Origin: an uncultured cyanobacterium
GTDB taxonomy: Bacteria > Cyanobacteriota > Cyanobacteriia > Phormidesmidales > Phormidesmidaceae
Assembly: GCA_938029995.1 (NCBI GenBank)
Contig: CALHGI010000448.1
Span: forward strand, 1 to 5,370
Reading direction: 5' to 3'
Length of the DNA stretch: 5,370 nucleotides
The notes under the pieces are model-generated. The model saw only the letters and a program-made list of their open reading frames with translations, did not search any database and was not told where the DNA came from. Both the position numbers and the translations under genes were made by a program. Positions 1 through 5,012 of the stretch are shown one piece after another (the stretch's first letter is position 1; each line of letters starts with the position of its first letter).

Positions 1-130
1 TGCCTCTAAGATCAGCACCTTTAAGATAGCCTCCTTTAAGATTGGCAGCCCTTAAATCTATGTTTTTGGTAATTTTTCTGCTGACATTTTGATCAATAAA
101 ATTGGCTACGATAGTCGCAATTTTGTTCAT
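1..130 (-). CDS. Pentapeptide-repeat protein, N-terminal part only (runs off the window)
   Basis: Forty-three codons are visible, from an ATG at 128-130 to the window edge. After about 27 residues of ordinary sequence beginning MNKIATIVANFIDQN, the protein enters the A(D/N)Lxx pattern: LRAANLKGGYLKGADLRG, with L or A at the regular inward-facing positions. This is the signature of the pentapeptide-repeat family, which folds into a right-handed quadrilateral beta-helix and is very common in cyanobacteria; most members have no known function. The start is well constrained because an in-frame TGA directly precedes the ATG. No clear Shine-Dalgarno sequence is seen. It lies 245 bp downstream of the flavin-reductase-like gene on the same strand and probably has its own promoter. 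The family call is fairly secure even from this fragment; total length, other domains and role cannot be seen. Confidence 0.8.
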   Translation of the reverse strand, partial: MNKIATIVANFIDQNVSRKITKNIDLRAANLKGGYLKGADLRG

Positions 131-375
131 TCAACAATTCAACAGATTAGCCAGCCCTTAGTTTTACCTCGTTACTTTAACTGAGTCAGGATAATTTCGT
201 TGTGAAAAAGACAACCACTCTATACGGGAAGATTATCAACCGTTTGTCTACCCTCCTCAATTCGACAGTCCTGAATTTTATTCAGTGCGTCTTCAGAGAA
301 GAGTCAAAAGTGGAAAGGCTTGCTCTCATCTCTTCCCGTCTATATTCCACCTAACGTTTAGCCGTATACCCTAAT

Positions 376-858
376 TTAACCTCCGTAGTTCCAGCCGGTG
401 GTGGATAGCAGCAATGCATCGCCTTCACGGTGAATGCCTGAGCCAATGACCTCGCCGACAAAGACGGTGTGATCGCCATGTTCTACAGTGCTAATGACGT
501 TGCATTCCACATAGCCCAAGGTGTCTTTGATGATGGGGCAGCCGGTTTCAGGACCAGGGTAAAACTCAATGTCTTCAAATTTGTTACCGACACGGCGTAG
601 GGGTTTAAAAAAGTTTTGGGCCAGGTCTTTTTGGCCATCTTCTAGCACGCTGAGGGCAAAGACGCCGCTGGCTTTAATCATGGCGTGGGAGGTGGAGTCA
701 GCTTTGACACAGTTGACCACCAGTGGTGGAGCAAAGGATGCCTGCATGACCCAGCTGGCAGTAAATCCATTCACCTCTTCGCCATCTTTGACGCCACAGA
801 TATAGAGCGCATGGGGAATTTTGCGCAGCATCGTCTTTTTGGCCTGTTCGTCGAGCAT
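376..858 (-). CDS. Flavin-reductase-like FMN-binding split-barrel protein
   Basis: This 160-residue protein matches the size and motif order of the flavin reductase-like domain family, whose members bind FMN and often reduce free flavin with NAD(P)H or pass electrons to a partner. Visible motifs are NGFTASWV (30-37), the following QASFAPPL (39-46) that packs on the flavin, a central strand FALSVL (67-72), and GDHTVFVGEV (128-137) carrying the family's Gly-Asp-His. The tail TGWNYGG (154-160) resembles cyanobacterial single-domain members and the C-terminal module of diflavin proteins. There is no signal peptide or membrane segment, so it should be cytoplasmic. The ATG at 856-858 has AGAGG (868-872) nine bases upstream. 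A weak promoter-like pair, TTGGTC (914-919) and TAAACT (892-897) with a 16-bp spacer, lies upstream. The gene is insulated from its upstream neighbour by the terminator at 1057-1087. The electron donor and physiological partner cannot be told from sequence. Confidence 0.88.
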   Translation of the reverse strand: MLDEQAKKTMLRKIPHALYICGVKDGEEVNGFTASWVMQASFAPPLVVNCVKADSTSHAMIKASGVFALSVLEDGQKDLAQNFFKPLRRVGNKFEDIEFYPGPETGCPIIKDTLGYVECNVISTVEHGDHTVFVGEVIGSGIHREGDALLLSTTGWNYGG

Positions 859-1040
859 GGAAACTAGCCTCTACGTTGGTTACAACGATTTAGTTTAAAC
901 GAATTGAAGCACTGACCAACAGATTATTCAGTGCAGGTTGATGTCTGCTTGCTGGAAATATTCACAAATGCTGGAGCAGGAGGGGCTATTGGGCGCAAAG
1001 CAATCCTGCGGAGCAACTTTGCCAACGCGCAAGCGCTAAC

Positions 1041-1054
1041 TTGTGAATTCACAA
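1041..1054. promoter_or_regulatory. Perfect 14-bp palindrome, possible operator
   Basis: TTGTGAATTCACAA reads identically on both strands. It begins just beyond the U-tract of the terminator at 1057-1087 and lies about 180 bp upstream of the flavin-reductase-like start codon. Perfect twofold symmetry suits a site for a dimeric DNA-binding protein. It is not an NtcA site (GTA-N8-TAC), and its half-site spacing differs from CRP-type sites (TGTGA-N6-TCACA). The symmetry is seen directly; the function is inferred and weak. Confidence 0.3.
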
Positions 1055-1056
1055 TC

Positions 1057-1087
1057 AAAAAAGCCCCCACCGGATCGGCAGAGGCTT
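1057..1087 (-). terminator. Intrinsic terminator, minus strand, with no recognised gene in front
   Basis: In the minus-strand RNA, AAGCCTCTGCC (1087-1077) pairs over 11 positions with GGTGGGGGCTT (1071-1061) around a five-base loop, GATCC. Three of the pairs are G-U. A run of six U (1062-1057) overlaps and follows the 3' arm. The G-U pairs become A-C mismatches in plus-strand RNA and there is no U-tract in that direction, so the orientation is clear. The nearest recognised minus-strand gene upstream, DUF2811, already has its own terminator about 280 bp earlier. This one therefore points to a further small transcript or acts as a back-up. Confidence 0.85.
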
Positions 1088-1366
1088 GGGGGATGGGGTA
1101 GAAACGTCGAAGGAGAAAGGGGTGCCCCCTAAACGGAATGAAGCTTCACTAATGTGCGGAGTCGCGGCACCCAAACTTGGTTAGCTGTGCGCTCGCCCCA
1201 TCAGCGAACGACGGTCTTAGAGCCGGTATCCAGGGCATCGAGGCGAGCTGACTGCATATTGTCGACAGCTTTAGTGCGCGCATCTAGGGACGCTATCTGA
1301 CCAATCACTGAGGAATGCTGAAGAGGTTTCTAAAACTAGCTGAAAGCAGCGGGTGATGGGCGTCAC
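1088..1366 (-). ncRNA. Candidate small transcription unit (structured RNA or tiny protein), unidentified
   Basis: This segment is bounded by one terminator upstream (1367-1396) and ends in another (1057-1087), both firing on minus-strand transcripts, yet no known gene lies between. Two perfect 7-bp stems can form: GCTCGCC (1191-1197) with GGCGAGC (1242-1248), and GGGTGCC (1120-1126) with GGCACCC (1166-1172). Two small overlapping minus-strand frames exist. One has 35 codons from a GTG at 1306-1308 to TGA at 1201-1203; its product is protein-like, rich in Ala/Asp/Leu, with stretches such as SLDARTKAVDNMQ and RLDALDTGSKTVVR. The other has 44 codons from an ATG at 1281-1283 to TAG at 1149-1151. 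Neither has a Shine-Dalgarno sequence, which favours a non-coding RNA, but a small protein is possible. I recognise no RNA family. Both ends are estimates: the 5' end is unknown and no clear promoter was found. Confidence 0.33.
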
Positions 1367-1396
1367 AAAAACGCCCAGACCCTTGAGTCCAGGCGT
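1367..1396 (-). terminator. Intrinsic terminator of the DUF2811 transcript
   Basis: In the minus-strand RNA, ACGCCTGGACT (1396-1386) pairs over 11 positions with GGTCTGGGCGT (1381-1371), including three G-U pairs, closed by a CAAG tetraloop. Five U (1371-1367) follow, the first being the last base of the stem. On the plus strand the wobble pairs become mismatches and no U-tract follows, so it acts on the minus strand. It lies about 210 bp beyond the DUF2811 stop codon, giving that mRNA an unusually long trailer. Confidence 0.82.
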
Positions 1397-1604
1397 GATC
1401 AGTTTAGTGAGTCATTTAGAAGACAACAGACTTCGTAAAGGGAATGAAGTCATAGCTTGGGGCCCATAGTTCAGGTCATAGGCAATCGCTGAAAGTGTTA
1501 GGAACCTGTGACTATGGGGCAGTCACCAGCGGCATGAAGACATGGGGCTGGCTATGGAAAGACGGCAGTCGAGCAGTCTGCCAACTTTCTAAAAAGTCTT
1601 CTGT
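1397..1604 (-). other. Long structured 3' trailer of the DUF2811 transcript
   Basis: Between the DUF2811 stop and its terminator lie 208 bp without a usable reading frame but with several inverted repeats. The main one pairs CCCATAGT (plus 1463-1470) with ACTATGGG (1511-1518) and, past a small internal loop, CAGGT (1472-1476) with ACCTG (1504-1508): 13 base pairs around a 27-base apical loop. Smaller ones are GAAGACAACAGACTTC (1419-1434, with one A-A mismatch) and GGCAG/CTGCC (1564-1568 / 1578-1582). Such an arrangement would fit a 3'UTR-derived small RNA or an mRNA-stabilising trailer; which of these is not visible. Confidence 0.4.
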
Positions 1605-1862
1605 TTAAGCTGCACAACCAAACAAACTATCCAAATAAAGACTATTCACATGGGGCTGATTCACACCATTTTGCATGAGGAAGAGAGAAAGGGCCGCCTG
1701 CATGACGCGCTCCTGACTCCAGAGTTCATGGGTATTTAAATAGTCCTGCATAGATAGGTGTAGAGCTTCAGGAATTTCTACCATCAGGCTGACAGCGCCT
1801 GTATTTACGGTGGTTGTATTTACAGTGGCCGTCGTTGCAGTAGTTGCAGGAACTGTAGTCAT
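1605..1862 (-). CDS. DUF2811-type small cyanobacterial protein
   Basis: The product has 85 residues. The core, residues 24-81, begins VSLMVEIPEALH, continues through a W48-SQERV segment and AALSLFLMQNG (56-66), and ends in YLDSLF. This matches my memory of the DUF2811 family, small proteins known mainly from cyanobacteria with no established function. Most members start almost at the VSLL-EIPE motif. Here a low-complexity Thr/Ala/Val stretch of about 23 residues precedes it, containing two TVNT units, and the tail is GCAA with a Cys at 83. There is no signal peptide or membrane helix. An upstream TTG (1863-1865) is in frame, but the ATG at 1860-1862 is preferred because AGAGG sits eight bases before it. 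The gene is probably monocistronic, ending at the terminator 1367-1396. The family call is from memory of the motif and could not be checked by search. Confidence 0.75.
   Translation of the reverse strand: MTTVPATTATTATVNTTTVNTGAVSLMVEIPEALHLSMQDYLNTHELWSQERVMQAALSLFLMQNGVNQPHVNSLYLDSLFGCAA
1797..1826 (-). repeat. Two tandem 15-bp units inside the DUF2811 gene
   Basis: On the minus strand ACTGTAAATACAACC is followed directly by ACCGTAAATACAGGC, 12 of 15 bases identical, with the core GTAAATACA fully kept. They encode TVNTT and TVNTG (residues 13-22) in the extra N-terminal segment, so that segment may have grown by in-frame duplication. Confidence 0.6.
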
Positions 1863-1870
1863 CAATAACG

Positions 1871-1875
1871 CCTCT
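1871..1875 (-). promoter_or_regulatory. Ribosome binding site of the DUF2811 gene
   Basis: The minus strand reads GAGAGG ending at 1871, eight bases before the ATG at 1860-1862 and only five before the competing TTG at 1863-1865. The spacing selects the ATG, giving 85 residues rather than 86. Confidence 0.6.
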
Positions 1876-2154
1876 CTAATTCAAAACGCAACAAACTAGG
1901 GCCTAGCGCAAACCCCTTGCCCCATAGCTGCTACAAACGTGTTAACAGCATCGGCACCCAGGGCAAGCAGGAGACTTTTACTAGGTCACCTGATTCAGTG
2001 GAGCTTCATTGTGCAGGAGACAATCGAACTTGGCAATACCTGCCATTCTTTAGAATTTTCTAATTCAAAATTTGGGTTAACGGGACCAAGAGGGTTAAGG
2101 CACTATTTTTGTTGCATTGCGTTACAAAGCCAACTTGATCCCTGGGGGAGCACG

Positions 2155-2163
2155 TTTTCCACA
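2155..2163 (+). promoter_or_regulatory. Exact DnaA-box match
   Basis: TTTTCCACA fits the DnaA-box consensus TTWTNCACA and is a form common at cyanobacterial replication origins. A single match can arise by chance in a window this size; what makes it notable is the nearby array of near-matches in the opposite orientation (2197-2251). Confidence 0.4.
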
Positions 2164-2196
2164 GAAGCTGTGCATGGACATAGCGGCGGTAAAAGC

Positions 2197-2251
2197 CTGG
2201 GGAAAACCCTGGGGAAGCTGGGGAAAACCCCAGGAAAACCCTGGGGAAAAC
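2197..2251 (+). repeat. Short direct-repeat array, unit CTGGGGAAAAC
   Basis: Exact 11-base units start at 2197, 2218 and 2241. A shortened CTGGGGAAG starts at 2209 and a degenerate CAGGAAAAC at 2231. Steps between neighbouring units are 9-13 bp, near one helical turn. The units also create hairpins: CTGGGG-AAAA-CCCCAG (2218-2233) competes with CCCCAGG-AAAAC-CCTGGGG (2228-2246). Each unit differs by a single base (G for T) from CTGTGGAAAAC, a DnaA box with its usual flanks read on this strand. Confidence 0.75.
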
Positions 2252-2322
2252 TCTGCCTATTATTAAGAAAAAAAACTGGTGAATTTACTGAAATTGGTTG
2301 GGGTTCATAAGAAGTTTTTTAA

Positions 2323-2340
2323 CAGTCAAAACTATGACTG
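2323..2340. repeat. Short hairpin-forming inverted repeat
   Basis: CAGTCA (2323-2328) and TGACTG (2335-2340) flank a six-base loop. A T-run (2315-2320) lies on the plus-strand 5' side, so the minus-strand RNA would carry A rather than U after the hairpin. It is therefore not an intrinsic terminator for the PBP transcript. The role is unknown. Confidence 0.35.
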
Positions 2341-2351
2341 GAGAGGGTTTG

Positions 2352-2390
2352 GTCCCTGATGCTATGCAATATTTGCATAGCATCAGGGAC
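2352..2390. repeat. Perfect 18-bp inverted repeat with a 3-base loop
   Basis: GTCCCTGATGCTATGCAA (2352-2369) is followed by TAT and then its exact reverse complement (2373-2390). The pairing stops cleanly at both ends. It lies 140 bp beyond the PBP stop codon, has no U-tract on either side, and so is not a textbook terminator. It could be a REP- or MITE-like dispersed palindrome, a transcript 3'-end stabiliser, or a strong fold that ends the PBP mRNA by other means. The structure is certain; the role is not. Confidence 0.9.
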
Positions 2391-2529
2391 GGGATGATCC
2401 TAGCCAGCCCTAGCCTGATGAGGGTAAATAATCTGACGTGGCCATATGGTTCACCCAATGCCCGCTGATTTTTCTGCATGTATGGCTTGAACGATGGGGC
2501 CAAGGCCAGACCTTCAACGTACGTGCTAA

Positions 2530-4803
2530 TTACCGAACCACTTGGCCCATGTAGTTACTCCAGAGCTGGGCAGCTTGGGAACTACTGCCGTAGGTGGGGT
2601 CGTTATTATCATTTCCCAGCCAGATACCCGTAACCAGATCCGCGCTGGGGACAAAGCCAATAAACCACAGGTCTACACCGTCGTTGGTGGTGCCGGTTTT
2701 CCCCGCTTCCCCTAGGCCCAAATAGGCACTGCGACCGGTGCCGTCGTTGACGGTGCCTTGCATCAGGGTGGTCATGGTGCGGGCGGTATTGGGGGTGAGA
2801 ACGTCTTGGTTGACGTCGGGGCTGTTGGTGGCGAAGTCAAAGATGACTCGGCAGGTGCTGCGATCGCGACTATCTTCACAGTCGCTACTGTCCAAGACCC
2901 GCTGAATGCCATGGGGTCGGTTCCAGATGCCAGCGTTTGCGATCGCACCCACCGCCCCCGTCATTTCCAAAGGGGTCACCCCACTTTGACCCAGGACCAT
3001 CCCCGGCACCGGATCTAACTTTGACTCAATGCCCATGGTGCGGGCCAACGTCGCAATATTATCTAAGCCCGCATCGCGAGCCACCCGCAGCGCAACCACA
3101 TTTTCCGACCGAGCAAAGCCCCCATACATATCGAGGGAGCCCCCACCAGAGCGACAGCCCTGGTAAAACTGACCGCCCCAGTTAAAATCGCTGCAACCAA
3201 AGGTAGCACCGGGGGAAATCCCCTGCTCTAGGGCACTGGCATAGGCAAAAATTTTGAATGTGGAACCGGGCTGACGAATCGCCTGGGAGGCACGATTAAA
3301 CTGGCTTTGGCCATAGTCTGCCCCCCCCACCAGGGCCTGGATTTCCCCCGTGGAGGCTTGCAGGGTGACCAACGCCCCCTGGGAAAATCCGTAGCGGTCC
3401 CCCAAGTTGGCAATGCCTGAACGCATGGAGGTTTCCGCCTGGGTTTGAACCGCTAAATCCAGACTGGTTTCCACATAGAAGTTGCCCTCACGGGCCAAGC
3501 CAAGCCCCAGCAACTGATCTAGCTCGTCAAACACATAGCTATAAAAGTAGGGAGCCCGAATGCTCTGGAGCTGGCGACGCGCCTTGGGACTAATCTCAAT
3601 CCGGGAGCGTCTAGCCCGTCGGCCATCTTCCTGGTTGATCATGCCCAGCACCACCATGCGCTCAATCACCCGGTTACGATAATCCAGGGCGTCATCGTAG
3701 CTTTGCACTGGGTTAAAGGCATTGGGGGCGGGCAAAATCCCCACCAAAGTAGCCGCCTCTTGAATGTTTAAATCCTTGGCGGACTTATCAAAATAGAACT
3801 GGGAAGCATCTTCAAACCCATAGAGGTTGTTGCCTAGATAGACCCGGTTGAGATACAGCAACATGAGTCGATTCTTGCTGTAAAACGTTTCCAGCTTGAG
3901 GGCGACAATCATCTCACGGATTTTGCGCATGGCACTGTCGTCACGGCCCACATACTCCGGATAGATATTGCGGGCCATTTGCTGGGTGAGGGTGCTAGCC
4001 CCTTCCCGAATGGAGCCACTGCTGAGGTTAGTTTTCGCAGCGCGGGCAATGCCCCAGGGGTCCACCCCCAGGTGCCAGTAGTAGCGAGAATCTTCCGAGG
4101 CCACCACCGCCTGGGGCAGGTAGGTGGAATAGTCCCGCAGTCGAGACTTTTCGATGTGGGCCTGGTTATTGATCGGGTTGAGCAGCACCCGATCGCCATT
4201 TTCATTGCCATAGACCGACACGGGCCCCTGCACCGACTCGGGAATGGGGCGAATCGGAATTTTGGGCCATTCTAGGGCCACCACCCAAAAGGCCGCCAGG
4301 GCAATGGTGCCCGTCATGCCGTAGAGACCGTAGCGAATGGTCTTGAGGTACCACGGGGCAGGGTTTTGAAACCGTAGGGTGACGGCATCACTGAGTTCCT
4401 TAGGGCCTAGGCTCAGGACGTCACCGTCTTGCAATTTGAAGGTTTTTAACCGCTTTTTACCGCAGTAGGTGCCGTTGGTGGATTGCTTATCTTTGAGGAC
4501 AAAGGGGTTGCCCGGCTGGTTGCGATCGCGGGTCAACGTCAAGTGGGTTTGACTCACCAATGGGCTGCGCACCACAATGTCACAGCTCTTAGAACTCCGC
4601 CCCAGCACATAGTGATCGCCCACCAGGTCATAGACCTGCCGCTGGGCGTCATACTCCACGACCAGCCTGGGCACCCTGGCCCCTGGCTTCAACGCTAACT
4701 TATTAAAATCTACCCGAGCGACATTTTGAATCACTTGGGTCATAGTCCCCAAGATGGTTCGAGGGGGCGTCGTCGATGAATTTCGGCGGGGCGGCTGAGT
4801 CAT
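2530..4803 (-). CDS. Class A penicillin-binding protein with N-terminal FHA domain
   Basis: This 757-residue bifunctional murein synthase polymerises lipid II and cross-links the glycan strands. Residues 1-45 are a polar cytoplasmic tail. An FHA domain follows (about 46-146) with GRSS (68-71), S84-x-x-H87 and N110-G-T112, the residues that bind phosphothreonine in this family. One membrane helix spans about 158-178. The glycosyltransferase-51 domain (about 215-390) shows the catalytic Glu in ASEDSRYYWH (E237), EGASTLTQQMARN (267-279) and a second conserved Glu, E297. The transpeptidase domain (about 475-735) has S514-TFK as the acylation motif, S566-EN as SxN and K702-TGT. All catalytic motifs are present, so it should be active, with both enzyme domains outside the membrane. 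There is no long tail after the transpeptidase. The ATG at 4801-4803 has an in-frame stop eight codons upstream but no good ribosome binding site; Met21 (4741-4743) is an alternative that leaves all domains intact. lspA lies 209 bp upstream on the same strand. Confidence 0.95.
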   Translation of the reverse strand: MTQPPRRNSSTTPPRTILGTMTQVIQNVARVDFNKLALKPGARVPRLVVEYDAQRQVYDLVGDHYVLGRSSKSCDIVVRSPLVSQTHLTLTRDRNQPGNPFVLKDKQSTNGTYCGKKRLKTFKLQDGDVLSLGPKELSDAVTLRFQNPAPWYLKTIRYGLYGMTGTIALAAFWVVALEWPKIPIRPIPESVQGPVSVYGNENGDRVLLNPINNQAHIEKSRLRDYSTYLPQAVVASEDSRYYWHLGVDPWGIARAAKTNLSSGSIREGASTLTQQMARNIYPEYVGRDDSAMRKIREMIVALKLETFYSKNRLMLLYLNRVYLGNNLYGFEDASQFYFDKSAKDLNIQEAATLVGILPAPNAFNPVQSYDDALDYRNRVIERMVVLGMINQEDGRRARRSRIEISPKARRQLQSIRAPYFYSYVFDELDQLLGLGLAREGNFYVETSLDLAVQTQAETSMRSGIANLGDRYGFSQGALVTLQASTGEIQALVGGADYGQSQFNRASQAIRQPGSTFKIFAYASALEQGISPGATFGCSDFNWGGQFYQGCRSGGGSLDMYGGFARSENVVALRVARDAGLDNIATLARTMGIESKLDPVPGMVLGQSGVTPLEMTGAVGAIANAGIWNRPHGIQRVLDSSDCEDSRDRSTCRVIFDFATNSPDVNQDVLTPNTARTMTTLMQGTVNDGTGRSAYLGLGEAGKTGTTNDGVDLWFIGFVPSADLVTGIWLGNDNNDPTYGSSSQAAQLWSNYMGQVVR
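2860..2867. repeat. HIP1 octamer
   Basis: GCGATCGC, the highly iterated palindrome of many cyanobacterial genomes, lies within the transpeptidase part of the PBP gene. With the other two copies it supports the cyanobacterial assignment. Confidence 0.9.
2939..2946. repeat. HIP1 octamer
   Basis: The second GCGATCGC lies 79 bp from the first, also inside the transpeptidase-coding part of the PBP gene. Confidence 0.9.
4522..4529. repeat. HIP1 octamer
   Basis: The third GCGATCGC lies in the FHA-coding part of the PBP gene. Three exact copies in 5.4 kb are far more than the less than one expected by chance. Confidence 0.9.
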
Positions 4804-4955
4804 CCTGAGACGTAAAACAATTTAAAAATAAAGGCAAAAGATGCGGGTGATAACATTCCCCCTAGCAATTAGCCCCTGATCTACCTAATCTACTTACCGC
4901 AGACTACAGCCAACACAATCAGGATTGCGGACATCCTAATCTAAAACCAACTAAG

Positions 4956-4976
4956 AATAATTTGAATCAAATTATT
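4956..4976. promoter_or_regulatory. A/T-rich 21-bp palindrome between lspA and the PBP gene
   Basis: The arms AATAATTTG (4956-4964) and CAAATTATT (4968-4976) are perfect complements around AAT. The site lies 36 bp beyond the lspA stop and about 150 bp upstream of the PBP start. The size and A/T-rich symmetry are those of a dimer-binding operator; the sequence does not clearly match a Fur box or an NtcA site. As RNA it would be a weak hairpin without a U-tract, so a terminator role for lspA is less likely. Two copies of CCTAATCTA (4884-4892, 4935-4943) lie nearby. No convincing promoter hexamers were found in this spacer. Confidence 0.3.
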
Positions 4977-5012
4977 TATTCCAATCCTAAACAATGACCT
5001 TCCCTATGGTCC

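Larger units (their letters stand above)
859..1604. other. 746-bp gap without a recognised protein: two terminators and RNA-like hairpins
   Basis: No frame here gives a convincing protein of usual size. In the minus-strand direction the stretch holds a structured trailer of the DUF2811 gene (1397-1604), a terminator (1367-1396), an unexplained segment (1088-1366), a second terminator (1057-1087), a 14-bp perfect palindrome (1041-1054), and an upstream region for the flavin-reductase-like gene (859-1040). The last region contains a short inverted repeat GCAAAG (995-1000) / CTTTGC (1017-1022). No tRNA-, tmRNA- or RNase P-like conserved core was found on either strand by eye. Confidence 0.7.
1863..2529. 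other. 667-bp intergenic region with repeats, no convincing gene
   Basis: This lies between the PBP stop codon and the DUF2811 start. Open frames on both strands have poor starts, no ribosome binding sites, and compositions dictated by repeats. It contains a DnaA-box match (2155-2163), a CTGGGGAAAAC array (2197-2251), an A/T-rich tract (2259-2275), a short hairpin CAGTCA/TGACTG (2323-2340) and a perfect 39-base hairpin (2352-2390). It also has a small palindrome CTAGGGCCTAG (1896-1906) close to the DUF2811 start. No clear promoter hexamers or intrinsic terminator with a U-tract were found. Confidence 0.6.

Noticed and set aside
202..354. A 50-codon plus-strand frame starting with GTG between the pentapeptide and flavin-reductase-like genes
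   Set aside because: A weak AGGA (188-191) lies ten bases upstream, but there is no domain, no membrane segment or repeat, and it opposes every other gene. It is within the length expected by chance in A/T-rich spacer.
278..934. The 11-bp direct repeat TTATTCAGTGC at 278-288 and 924-934, flanking the flavin-reductase-like gene
   Set aside because: It looks like a target-site duplication around an inserted gene, but an 11-base match somewhere in a 5.4-kb window is expected by chance. No transposase or inverted ends accompany it.
1088..1604. tmRNA, RNase P RNA or SRP RNA in the terminator-bounded region
   Set aside because: No tmRNA tag-like peptide (ANNIV type), RNase P GAGGAAAGTCC core or SRP RNA core was found on either strand, so no known family is assigned.
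2022..2052. A GCAGG...CCTGC dyad containing TTCGATT on the minus strand, resembling a tRNA T-arm
   Set aside because: There is no matching acceptor, D-arm or anticodon arm around it, so it is not a tRNA.
1939..2310. A 123-codon plus-strand open frame beginning with GTG
   Set aside because: It has no ribosome binding site and no recognisable domain. Its second half is a Gly-Lys run created by the CTGGGGAAAAC repeat array. It is probably an accidental frame.
2285..2503. A 72-codon minus-strand open frame after the PBP gene
   Set aside because: It starts at a TTG without a ribosome binding site, and part of it is simply the translated 39-base hairpin. It has no family resemblance.
3909..4275. 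Overlapping long open frames on both strands inside the PBP gene
   Set aside because: They are shadow frames of a fully conserved protein-coding gene whose motifs are all in one frame.
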